Assembly (NCBI RefSeq): GCF_965363235.1
Contig: NC_134848.1
Location: 60,970,181-61,034,180, forward strand
Origin: Mytilus galloprovincialis
Lineage: Eukaryota; Mollusca; Bivalvia; Mytilida; Mytilidae
Length of the DNA: 64,000 nucleotides
Direction of reading: 5' to 3'
Of this stretch, positions 1 to 11,700 are shown piece after piece. Under the pieces are notes generated by a model. It searched no databases and was not told where the DNA came from. It saw only the letters and a list, made by a program, of their open reading frames with translations. Positions within the stretch are counted from its first letter, which is position 1, and each line of letters opens with the position of its first letter. Position numbers and translations under genes: made by a program.

Positions 1-534
1 ATGCCATAGTTAGTTTTCATCGCTATTTGTATTCTTATATTTATGCGTAGGGTGAAATTTATTTCCACACGGTCGTAGTCGCCGTACATAACTTTTTCGC
101 ATTAGCTCGTCTTGGTAGTGCACGATCCTTGGTAGTTTCACTTTTTGCTTTCTAGTGAAAAGTCAACCTTCTCAGCAGCTTCCTGTAGTGATGACGAGGT
201 CTTGATAATTCCATAACGGATTTTGAGAAATTTTGGGAAATGTTTTTTTTTATGCAAGATCGACATGTTGCCATTCAAGCATAATAACAAAATCAATAAT
301 AAGGTATAAAATGTGTAAAATCAGATGCGTGAAACTGTTTTTCTTTTTCTCTAGTTAATCTTTTTCTCATTATGATATAAAACAATGACCTTAATTGGTG
401 TCGTCTTCTTACTGACTTGACAACTAGAAGGTTCATACCTTATGAGGAGTTAAGTATTAACTGTAAACTTATTAATTATCCCGACCATGTGAGTATATAC
501 CCTTACGATCATGACCATACGCGTATGGTCTAAA

Positions 535-660
535 TACTCATATGGTCCGGAACATCTACACAAGACTCGCCAGTGATGCTCAGATAAGATAAAAAAAAGT
601 TAAACAGCCAAATAAAGTACGAAGTTAAAAAGAATCAAAGATCTAAACTTACAAAAGGTA
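535..660 (+). repeat. Relic of the 'GTTTCGTCTACATAAG' mussel repeat (family C)
   Basis: The stretch contains a diverged core of the form TCTACACAAGACTCGCCAGT followed by GATGCTCAG, then AGCCAAATAAAGTACGAAGTT. The same order of blocks is seen in the better copies at 12570 and 47160. It is decayed and has no clear ends. Confidence 0.5.
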
Positions 661-1458
661 CGAGTTACAAGTACTTGTGGTGTCCAACGACGAACAACTT
701 ACACATACGCATACACATACATGTATATGTGTAATCTTGTACAAACATTGAACGAAAAACCGTCGAAGGCAAATGAGGAATTGTCTGAGCTTTTTATTCA
801 GGTATAAACAATGGTTTGAAAATGTTTTAATAGTAAGTATAATTCATGTATCAGATCGCTTAATATTTTTCAACTGTTGCTGCACAATAGAGATTAGGAA
901 ACTATTCTAGTCTTTAAATGAAAAGAAAGTTCAAAGTCCGGAAAATCATTTCAAGATATATGAGTTAAGAACGTATAATTTTAGTATTTGCATAAATTTT
1001 ATTGTTAGTCGTAATATGTGTACATATTATTCTGTGTTTAATTGTTTTTTTTAGGATGTGTACATATTATTTTGTATGATATTCAACTTTTGCATCAGTA
1101 TATGGCACGCAGTTATAACCCGGTTTAAAGACAACTCGGACCAAGATTCAATGGACTTCTGGGCATTTATTATCTTTATAATTATATACAGCGTCTTCCA
1201 ATTGATATATTTTATGATAGTCGTCGGGAGTGTAAGTATACATAAAGGCAATTGTAATACTGGTATACAACTGTACAATAGTCATAATTAGATTAAGCAA
1301 AAACAAATACGATTACTAACAAAAACCAAGGGAAAAACATCAACTATAAGAGGAACACAACAGAACAACAGAAACATTGAACTGCAACAAAAACAAACAG
1401 CAACATACAGTGGAGATCACTTCTAACCTCTCATTAGAACTGTCAGAATAATCTGTCA

Positions 1459-1523
1459 TAGAACTGTTCTAACCTGTCCTAGAACAGTTCTAGCTAGAAC
1501 AGTTCTACCTTAGAACTGTTCTA
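1459..1523. repeat. Four perfect 13-bp palindromes in 65 bp
   Basis: TAGAACTGTTCTA or TAGAACAGTTCTA occurs at 1459-1471, 1480-1492, 1495-1507 and 1511-1523. The central base alternates between T-type and A-type versions, and flanking partial half sites extend the cluster to about 1434-1560. The half site AGAACA/TGTTCT is the form bound by steroid receptors of the glucocorticoid type, but the 3-bp spacer of those elements is absent here, so a regulatory role is only a guess. Confidence 0.6.
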
Positions 1524-3278
1524 AGTAGAACTGCCAGAATCATTTCTAGGTAGACTTCATGAAGTCTTGGAGTGCTTTCAATTCCCGGTTAACCATATTA
1601 TACAGTCATGAAGATGACGCTACAAAAATGGTTGTTCAGCGACAGTAGTAAGATATAAAAGACAAAACAAAAAACAAATGAATATATTCGTGTAGAATAT
1701 TTAGAATGGATCAAAATAGAATAATCTTTTGCAAAGAATATATTCAATCGTGGAACTTATCTTCTTCATATTGCTGTGCATTCTGAAATCTAACTACTAG
1801 TGGTTCTAAGAAAAGCATCAATATTAAAAAATTAAAATTACACATTATGTTTTTTTGTTGTTTTTTTTTTTTGATTGTGTCTGCCTTCTATGACTGAAGT
1901 AGTACATGTAATGTCATATCTTCTTGTAAACTACTTTCTACATTTTTCCTCAGTATATCTGGAGAAGAAGAAAAGTACAACAACAGGAAAAAGAATACCA
2001 GGTACATGTAATTATGAGAGGCATTATACATCAAACATATTTGGCAACACCAACAGTAAATCGAATATAGAGAAAACTAAATTACTATAACAATATTTTT
2101 TCGAAACAAAGCCGTTAATTAAACTTTTTCAAGACCAAGTAAACCTGATTTGATTCTGATAAACTGAAATTAATGCCAATCGTAACATAAACAGCTTTAC
2201 ACGAACTCCGACTATCTTTAACTAATTTGACTGGCTGTCTATTGTTTTGAAGGCACATTTTCTATATAAACATATGATAGTTTGGTATGATACCAAATGA
2301 GACAACTTTCCACCAGATACCGAATGTCGCACAAGTTTATTTTAATTATTTATTGAAACTGCCCTGTTTTTTTGTTTTTAGGAGAAAGCAGTTAAGCTGA
2401 TAGGAGAATCATGGAAAAGCAATAGAAAAATTACAAGTAGATCGAAAGTTAGAGATGGTCGAGCATCACTTTTCTTTGGATAAAACAATACCTGTAAAAC
2501 ACATGAAACAATACACCTTATCGCTATTTGTCCGCCATTGCTGGAAATCACACAGGTTCCCGTAAAATTTTGACGTCATGAAACAAAATATCTGACACCA
2601 CAATGGAAAAGTGATTGTTGTTGACGTCAAAAGTTCGAGCGGCCGGGTCAGCCGGGATTAGCAATAAGGTGTATTGCACAAGTTCAAACATTTAGAAAAA
2701 TCTTCAACTGTATTAAAGATTTCAAGTTTAAGAGACAGCAAATTTGCATGTTATTTGGAATATAAAATGACATATAAATCAAAATATTTTCAAAATTAAA
2801 AAAGACATTTTTTACGCACAACTTGTACTTACAAATGTTTTTAAATGCATCTAATCGGATACTCCAATTAAAAGAGAAAAAAAAGACCCAGACCTTTGAT
2901 ACAGAAAGAACAAATCATTGGAGTTTGTGTGTTATCAGATTTTTAGATTCAATATATACATCACATTGTAATTGACATTTCTTGTCCTTATTGCAACACT
3001 ATGCGATTTTTTTTTATTCAACAAAAATGCGCTTTGTAAAATTTGCTTGATTTGTTTGAGTTTGTGATTTTGTCTTTTGATTTAAAACTTTCTGTTTCGA
3101 ATCTTCCTTGAATTTCGGTTTTTTTATATAGATAGCAGTCCCGGCCTGTTTATATTGATATTATCGGCTGGGCAATACATGTACATGTGTCTTTATTTTT
3201 TGTATGTTTTGATTTAATCTTGCTCCATTAACATGTTTTGGAGTTTATTGTGACGTCCATTTTCACTGCATTTAAGAA

Positions 3279-3415
3279 TTGAATGCTTCTTTTTGTAACT
3301 TTATTGGGGGGTAAAATCGTTGACCGAAGTACATTTAGTAGAGCTTCATTCTAAAAATGTGCACACGGTCAACGCTTTTACAACCCTCTGAAGTTACAAA
3401 AAGAAGCATGCAATA
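3279..3415. repeat. Foldback element with ~50-bp arms
   Basis: The left arm (3279-3326) carries ATGCTTCTTTTTGTAACTT and ends in CGTTGACCG. The right arm (3366-3415) is its imperfect reverse complement, starting CGGTCAACG and containing AAGTTACAAAAAGAAGCAT. The loop is about 40 bp. No coding capacity; likely a small non-autonomous DNA element. Confidence 0.65.
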
Positions 3416-3651
3416 CTTATAATTATATTTTTTTAGCTAGAATCATGAAAACACGATTTACATCAAGTTTTTATTTAATTTACCTGTGCACTTTATTATG
3501 GGACCTCGTGTCATCATGAATGAAAACTTTTATTGTGTATGCAACTGCTTAAGAAATGACACGTGATGTGCAGTTAGCCAATCAGAATAACGTATTATAA
3601 TAAAACATACATCTAATGTAATTATTGATGTATATAAATATATATATGATA

Positions 3652-5356
3652 TACGAGTCTTAATTGAAAATATGATTGCGTTGGATAAAAACCTTTTTTT
3701 ATACGTGTGCATGTAAAACAAATTTCGTTGTAGAAGGGTCTAAATACAGCACAAACAACATTTTCCATAAGACCAAAAAAGTGAAAAAGTATATTTAAAC
3801 AAAACGCATTTGGCTAACAGGTCGAACAACTGATGTTCTTAAACTCTGCTGACTGCCATTGGCGATTGCCAAATAAAATTGATCACGAGATGTAACAAAA
3901 TGGATCTTAATATAAATTTAATACTTAACAGAAAGCGATAATCTTGTGGCCAAGATGTTATGCCACAAACACAAGGTGTCAATATTTTTTTTGTACACCA
4001 GATCTAGATTTCGACAATATATGTCTCTTCAGTGATGTTAGGGATCGAAACGGTATTTGGAAGGCCATATAATTTACCCTCAATTTCAGATAGACTCTTG
4101 AATTTTAAGAGCCAATGTAGGATGAACGGATCATATAAACCGGAGGGAAAATATGATACAAGCCCAAAACGAAAAAATAAACGAGTCTTAATTGAAAACT
4201 ACGTTCAAACCTATGATTGCGTTAGATAAAAACCGCAATTTTTATACGTGTGCATGTAAAACAAATTTCGTTGTAGAAGGGTCTAAATCATGTAAATACA
4301 GCACAAACAATATTTCCAAAAGACCAAAAAGTGAAAAAGTATATTTAAACAAAACGCATTTGACTAACAGGTCGAACAACTGATGTTCTTAAACCCTACT
4401 GACTGCTATTGGCGATTGCCAAATAAAATTGATCACGAGATGTAACAAAATGGATCTTAATATAAATTTAATACTTAACAGAAAACGATAAACTTGTGGC
4501 CAAGATGTTTTGCCACAAACACAAGGTGTCAATATTTTTTTTGTACACCAGATCTAGATTTCGACAATATAATTATATGTCTCTTCAGTGATGTTAGGGA
4601 TCGAAACGGTATTTGGAAGGCCCTATAATTTACCCTCAATTTCAGATAGACTCTTGAATTTTAAGAGTCAATGTAGGATGAACGGATCATATAAACCGGA
4701 GGGAAAATATGATACAAGCCCAAAACGAAAAAATAAACGAGTCTTAATTGAAAACTACGTTCAAACCTATGATTGCGTTAGATAAAAACCGCAATTTTTA
4801 TACGTGTGCATGTAAAACAAATTTCGTTGTAGAAGGGTCTAAATCATGTAAATACAGCACAAACAATATTTCCAAAAGACCAAAAAGTGAAAAAGTATAT
4901 TTAAACAAAACGCATTTGACTAACAGGTCGAACAACTGATGTTCTTAAACCCTACTGACTGCCATTGGCGATTGCCAAATAAAATTGATCACGAGATGTA
5001 ACAAAATGGATCTTAATATAAATTTAATACTTAACAGAAAACGATAAACTTGTGGCCAAGATGTTTTGCCACAAACACAAGGTGTCAATATTTTTTTTGT
5101 ACACCAGATCTAGATTTCGACAATATATGTCTCTTCAGTGATGTTAGGGATCGAAACGGTATTTGGAAGGCCCTATAATTTACCCTCAATTTCAGATAGA
5201 CTCTTGAATTTTAAGGGTCAATTTAGGATGAACGGATCATATAAACCGGAGGGAAAATATGATACAAGCCCAAAACGAAAAAATAAACGAGTCTTAATTG
5301 AAAACTACGTTCAAACCTATGATTGCGTTGGATAAAAACCGCAATTTTTATACGTG
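3652..5356 (+). repeat. Satellite array, ~556-bp unit, three units
   Basis: Three near-identical units lie head to tail. The phrase GATGTTAGGGATCGAAACGG recurs at about 4034, 4590 and 5140, giving steps of 556 and 550 bp. The array breaks off about 70 bp into a fourth unit. The first unit is the most diverged; the second and third differ by only a few bases, so at least one duplication is recent. Each full unit carries a 65-codon and an overlapping 63-codon open frame that are conserved only because the DNA is; I see no protein family in them. Each unit contains CACCAGATCTAGATTTCGAC followed by ATGTCTCTTCAGTGATG, which resembles the core of family C. Confidence 0.9.
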
Positions 5357-6387
5357 AAACTGAAATAACAATCTTAACCGTCATACAAAATATTTGTCAG
5401 CGAGTTTAAAATGTAGGTTAGCGAAAGATAATTTTTTAAAGAACTGATTGAATAAAAATAGCTTCCTTGTCGATATATTTAAACGATTTATTTGAAATAC
5501 TGTTGTATTTCCCGGAACCCTATACAATCGAATTAAATAAACACCTATAAATTATTTATTTACCATACTTATCTATACAATATTTGTCTTTTAAATTTAG
5601 GTAAAAATTGAAATCAGGTAAAAATAGTGGTTGTCAAACGAAATGCCTGTAGTTTTTAATCGACGGGTGCTACATTTAACACTACATGTTGGACATGTTT
5701 TTATGATAACATACACATGTTCATACTATTATGATTTTATTTAAAACGAATTTCTAATTATTGCGTTAAAAAAATAAGTTTCTCTCTCTGAAAATAAGAG
5801 ATGTATAATTGCACCAAACCATTCATTTTATTCGTATTTATTTGTCTTGGCATTGTCAGTTCATTTTCGTAGGGAGGAATGATACCAAAGCGACATTCCT
5901 ACTGGTAACCTAAACATTACCTGACCACGCCATAGATAAAAAATACAGTACACATGCCAATATAGAAAGCTAAGGACTGAGCAATTAGGTGATCGCAGGT
6001 GCCCCGGAAAGGTATGCAATTCATGCTTCATGTGTAGCGCCCATCGTATTTATCATGTAAGTACAAACCCGGTGGTAAGTTTAACTCGGTATGTACCATT
6101 CGACTTATTAGTTTTCAATATTTTCCGTTTGGTACCTTTTGCCTCTAGGCACGATATAATACATCGACAAGTTAGGTTATTTGAGCTTGCTAAGTTACTC
6201 CCCGAATGTATGAATTATATCACAATAAACGTCTTTTCATTTCAAGCGGATAACATTGCCACACATCTATCAAACAAGAGAAGGCGCAACAGTCTGAGAG
6301 AAAGAAATATTTTGATTTAGATACATGATAACACTTGATAGTTATAAAACGTACATAGACATTTTTAAGTCTATATCATTTATAAGT
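5357..6387. other. Intergenic, mostly unassigned
   Basis: No gene is recognised. An open stretch of 96 codons at 6030-6320 on the plus strand has no family resemblance that I can see. A retroelement tail relic lies at 5872-5985. Confidence 0.5.
5872..5985 (-). mobile_element. Decayed 3' tail of a mussel retroelement
   Basis: Phrases such as GATACCAAAGCGACATTC and GACCACGCCATAGATAAAAA match, in reverse, the tail found at 42010-42240. It is a short broken fossil with no coding part. Confidence 0.4.
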
Positions 6388-6924
6388 CTATTGAATAGCA
6401 CAACAATCCAAGGACTCGGATGTTGAAGAATAAATCCATTCATCATTGTTCTTTGTAGTATTATTAACAACCCTTGTGAGTCTGTACATAGGAGCTCTAT
6501 AATGTTCGTTCATCCAGCTATTTTTATAGACCATAAACTTTTTAACGGAAACCTGAACAGAACCAACGAAGACACTTTGAGAGGCAACAAATCCAGTCTC
6601 TGTAGAATCCACTCTAAAAAATCTGTTACCGAAGTTCCCAGCGTTACATATCTCTTCCGAATGAAAAATGCATTTACCTTCTAACTTATCTGGCGAAACA
6701 AGATGACATTGACGAATTAATTCCTTCTCTTCTTCACTGGTCAAAAGGTAATATTTTTTGTAATCTATAAGTCTTTGTATGTTGTAGTCACTAACTTCTA
6801 ACTGCAAAGCTTTACACATACAATTTAAATAATACATTAACATTGCTGTATCCTTTTCTGAAACAGTAACTTTTACAGTTGTATCAGTTATTTTTACCTC
6901 CTGTCGATTATAGGCGACGGCCAT
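6388..6924 (-). CDS. Uncharacterised 178-residue intronless protein with CaaX-like C-terminus
   Basis: I do not recognise a named domain. The frame is complete with an ATG start (ATGGCCGTCGCC context) and a stop. The N-terminal half (about 1-80) is acidic and helix-rich, with LMYYLNCMCKALQLEVSDY and a charged EEEKELIRQCH stretch. The C-terminal half (about 80-150) looks like a compact mixed fold with KLEGKCIFH, GNFGNRFFRV and VGSVQVSVKKFMVYKNSW. There is no signal peptide or membrane segment, so it is probably cytosolic. It ends in CCAIQ: Cys plus two aliphatic-type residues plus Gln fits a farnesylation (CaaX) signal, and the extra Cys could be acylated. The ATG is preceded by AT-rich sequence with no clear splice acceptor. 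It could be an intronless gene or a retrocopy. A similar conserved family of unknown function in other invertebrates seems likely to me but is unverified. Confidence 0.65.
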   Translation of the reverse strand: MAVAYNRQEVKITDTTVKVTVSEKDTAMLMYYLNCMCKALQLEVSDYNIQRLIDYKKYYLLTSEEEKELIRQCHLVSPDKLEGKCIFHSEEICNAGNFGNRFFRVDSTETGFVASQSVFVGSVQVSVKKFMVYKNSWMNEHYRAPMYRLTRVVNNTTKNNDEWIYSSTSESLDCCAIQ

Positions 6925-8768
6925 ATTTATGACATAAAGTCCTCAATCAAATGTCAATACATATATTAGTTTACAATAATTTCTTTTTTTGTGAAAAACC
7001 TTAAGTAATCCGTATATTAAAAGTTACACTGTTAATGAAATAAGAATCTGATAAATTGAGCTATTGACTATTAAATGAACAAGGAAGTGAACTATTCCAA
7101 GTAAATGATGAAAAAGGTTTGGCTTGGTTTCAACTTAGGTAACACTACTTCGTTGTCTTTTTCGTGCCAAGTGATTTGAGGTATTTTAGCGTAGTTTAAA
7201 CAGAAATGGCTATCTACTGATTACAAGGTATAATAGACCTGTTTCATAATACACTGTCATGTATAATACACATCAAAGAGACGAAATCCAGGCATAACAG
7301 ATCACTAGTATTTCAGACAAATTGGAAATAGCACCATACATGTTCATTGTAGATTAGGTTTCAGTTAGCCTGTCCAATCAAAGGAAAAGTTTTGACTTAC
7401 AAAATACTTTCAAGAAAAGACATACAATAGAAATTTGAACGTACTTAAAACTGACACTTTTGTTCAAAATGCAGTTCTGATATATAAACAACAAAAAAGC
7501 AGATGACTTGTTGTTGAAACCTCAGCATCAATATTAACATAATTGAGAACTCCAAAAATGTAATGGGCTGGTTTCAAATTCTTTCAAGCTAAATACAAAA
7601 GAATTGTCTCTATTGATCAGTAACCCGACTTCAGCATCCACTAAAGACACAATGTATATATTAAATAATTTCCATACGCTATAATAATGAGTAAGTGTTT
7701 GCACTGCATGACTGATGCAGCCGTAGTCATCTTTTATACCAGTAATGGTGAAGTGTGTTTTTATTGTAGACTGGAATATTGCCAAGGGAATTTCTAGGGA
7801 AAATAAGGTTGTTGTTTGCAGTCAATGATCAAACTATAAAATAAAAGCGTCTATTTTTTCACTGATAGTATACATTAAACTGATATCTGCTATATGTGTA
7901 ATTTTTACTTACTTTAGAAAACCTATCTTGTCATATCATCTTAGATGCATGCACGTAATGGGCTTGGAAAATGACAGATATATTGAAATTGCTTGAACAT
8001 CTAAATATATATTACACAAAGGCCTATCTATAAATAACATGTATGTTTGTTCATATCTAGAAGTGCCCCAGCACCTGTTAAGATAATGTGTATTCTACTC
8101 TTAAGTACAGTCGTTGATATTAGACTCGGATAAGGTCGTTTTAAGTAATCAGTTACTGCGAGTTTTATTTGATATTGCATTATTCTGTTTAGGTTTACTG
8201 TATTTGTGTTTTTGTTGTATATACATTAGACAGGGTTAAAACAATAGTTACGGGCTTTGTTTTACTTTACGATCTATCTTCATGATCTTACACATTTGCC
8301 ATTGAAGGAATTTGGGTTCATATTAAACTGTAATAATCTTTTGAATTGTATTCAAAACTTTTAGAGTTTTAGAATAGTATGTCTTATATTTTTGTTTTTC
8401 ACTATTTACCATAATTGCAATTCAATTTTTTTGGTAGCTCACATTCTACAAACGTGTGCATATTTTCCTCATCATAATACATAAATGATCCAATTGTAAT
8501 AACTACATTTTATTTTAAGCTGTAATTTAAAATTCGTAATATTTAACAAACCATTCAAATCAAAAGAATATAGTTCAAATGTCTGTCAAGGTAAGTTGTT
8601 TCCTTGATATGTTATTTAAATCGTTTGTAATGTGTGTAGTGTCAAATTTAAATGAAGATACTAATACATGTGTGTTCTGTTGATCAATAGTTACATAGCT
8701 ACACGTAAACAATACCACATGTGGAGTCTCTTTAAACAAAAACAGGAGCTATCCGGAGACAATATATT
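6925..8768. other. Intergenic stretch upstream of the selenoprotein gene
   Basis: I see no gene, long repeat or structural RNA here. It should hold the divergent promoters of the minus-strand 178-residue gene and of the plus-strand selenoprotein gene, but no convincing TATA or initiator sequence stands out. Confidence 0.4.
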
Positions 8769-11700
8769 ATGGCCATCACAGTGACTATAGAATACCAGTG
8801 AGTTTATTATTTTAGCTTTATTTTTAAAAGCAAACATTAGACTTACTAGATCAATTTTTGTATGTGTATATGTTTGGTCAATTCATGACTGAATTCATCA
8901 CTGAAACAAGGGAGATAAATCTAAAGGCTAACATGTAATATGCATATTGAATTGTCTTGAAAGATTTCATCTTCGCCAGCCAAGGGTTACGATCCACTTC
9001 CCGAGGATAGCTAGTGAAGATGGAAAGATTTATAATGTGACACCAACTTCAAAACATGCCATACTATTCCATTTATCGGCTTGGATTGGTACATGTGAGA
9101 TTTTGCTTTTTCCGACGTAGTCGGTATAGTTTCGGTTTGTGCCCTTTGAACTTAAGGACGCTTAACTATTGCAACAGAATACGCATGCTCGAAAATCCTT
9201 TCTGTGATTGGACAAAAATGCTGTCATGGTGGGTGATTTGGTTGTGTTTGCAAAAACGTCTCGTTAATTATATCGTGATGGAAAGCAAGTGAAAAACTAT
9301 AAATATTTGAACTAGATCTTACAAAGATTTATATTTTTATTAAAATAATTGTTTCTCCAATAGCTCTTTGCATCCGTGACAGCTGTTTATTCGGGACAAT
9401 TATATAATTTTTAATGTAAACTTTGTTGTAAGAACGAACATGACTTTTGGAACGCACCTACGCATGTGAGATTTCCGCGGGTTTTGGTGAATGTAAACAG
9501 AAAGATACGAGGACCGAAAATACTGAACACAAACAGAGAAAACGTTATTTAAATGGTATCTTTGTGTTTCTGAAGGTTATCGAAATGATAGTTTTAAACA
9601 TATACTCAAAATTAATTACGTCGGATATCTTTTTTAAAGATAGTTCTTGTTTCAATTCTGCTAAACACAAATTTTATCTCAGTAACTATTAGGTTGTTAC
9701 ATAAAGAAACAAGAAACTTTAGAACACGAATGTGAAGTATATTTAACCAGCATTCAGCATTGATTTTAACCTAGTAAACTCCTAAGCCTGAACTCATCCT
9801 TTTATATACATTGTGGTACATAAATCGGTTATTATTCATACACAATAAACCTTCTTTCAGTTTCCTATTTAAGTTTGCAGATCTATTGGTTAAATCATGT
9901 TCCCAAGGCTAGTCTGGAATAAAGGCGAAATGTATTTATTAATTTTACCTCTTTCTGCTTTAATTTGGATCTAAACAGTCACATTTATATAAATAACCTA
10001 ATCCTAATAAATTGCAGTTTGTATTTGAAAGACCAAAATTATGGTAAGTACTTAGCCATGTTAGCCAAGTATTCTGAGTAACCAAGGACGCACATATACA
10101 TGCGACACCATGTCTTTAAATGAAACTTGGAACTGAGTTTCATAAAACAAAAAACAGTGAGAAGTGAAGAATAAAACTATCCTTTAAATGATTTTTTCTT
10201 TACATTGCAGCGTGAGAATGAACATTTTCAGTCGACAAATGACCTGAAATTGTCTTTGGTTTATATTATTTGAGATTATTGCTTTTTTTTCAAATTTCCC
10301 ATAACAGATTAATATTTATAACCTCTGCCTCGTCTTAACTTATCATAAGAATTCAAAGATAACAATACAATACAATACAATACAATATGCTTTATTTCAA
10401 AAACACTTCGCCACATTGACATGTGAAACAAGAGGTAAATTACAAAATAACAAATGTACTGTTTTGCTTTATTTGTATCAGGACAGTCAAGAACAACGCT
10501 GATTTATATTTGTTATTTGTGATTCCTCTTATTTTATATAGGTATGGGTGATGTTCAGGTGGACGATTTGAGAGGTTGAAGGAGGAGATTCTTGTCGTGT
10601 ACCCGGACGCAGTCGTTATGAGCACCATGGGACCAGAATGTAAAACAATTATTATATATTATGGCATGCATCCGTAAATAAAAAAAATCCTTTTTATTGG
10701 TTGAACAATCTAATTTAAAAATTTGTCACGGAAATGAAGATTAATAAAATTTCCTAATTGCTTTAACAACCCCAAGAACCTGAATAAACTAAACGTTATT
10801 GCCATATTCCTAAAAGTGTCATATTTGCTCCTCGATGAAGAGAGAAGCATACCGTGTCAATTGTTGGATCTTAAATAAAGAAACACATTAAAACGGCGCT
10901 GCTTAATCAAAAGAAAAAAACAAAATCCTATTTTTTGTTCCTTGATATGGTGTTCACAGTCTTTAATGTTTAAGTGATCGAAGAAATAATGATGAACACA
11001 GTAATATATTCGATTTTTTTTTTTACTTTATACTACAATATCAGTGCTATGACGTTTTCTAACTTCTAATTTGAATTGTTTAACACTTGTCATTTCTTGA
11101 CCTTTTATAGCTTTCAATGCGGAATGGGTTTTGCTCATTGATGAAGGCCGTACGGTGATAATTAATGGTTACTTTTGTGCATGTCATTTGGTTTATCCTA
11201 GAGATTGTCTCATTTAATTTGGCAATATTACCACATCTGCTTGCTTTTATATACACAGTAGTATACTCTTCTGTTCCTGAATGGGCGTTAATCAATCCAT
11301 AATCAATTTACCAATAAGTTTATGAGTTGGTTTTTTTTTTTTTTTTTTTTTTTTTAGTTTTCTGACTTTGATTTATCTGACACCTGGTTTAAGTATTGGA
11401 TGCATGATTTTGTTTTTTTAATTTGTTACTGGCTTTGAACAAGCTGTCAGTAACTCTGTGAACTCTCAAATATGTTACAGTACTTAGCTATGATTTGTTG
11501 TCGGGATACATAAATACCCTGTCACATCCACTCTGTGTTTTTGTAATATGTATTTCTGTTTTGTATCAATATAATGAGATAAACTCTTTTCAGTGAATTT
11601 TTTAGTTAGTTCTTATGTTGAACTGTTACCCTTCTGTTCCTGGTTGGCGAAGAGTTACCGCGCCCCCCTTCTAACTAGTTTAGCCCCGCCAAATTCTGTA

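Larger units (their letters stand above)
1..3278. other. Gene-free AT-rich stretch
   Basis: I see no coding exon here. Short open stretches near 1058-1291 and 1875-2090 lack recognisable protein features or splice context. The stretch holds a relic of a dispersed repeat (535-660), a palindrome cluster (1459-1523) and poly-T runs. Confidence 0.6.

Noticed and set aside
4032-4939. Repeated 65- and 63-codon open frames in the 3.6-5.4 kb region
   Set aside because: They recur only because the 556-bp DNA unit is repeated; they overlap each other, have no domain, and the first unit lacks one of them.
10549-10551. TGA as a true stop, making the Rdx-type gene a pseudogene
   Set aside because: The codon lies exactly at the family's Sec position, all splice phases are intact, the rest of the frame is open to its own TAG, and a SECIS stem-loop follows. 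Chance decay would not give this combination.
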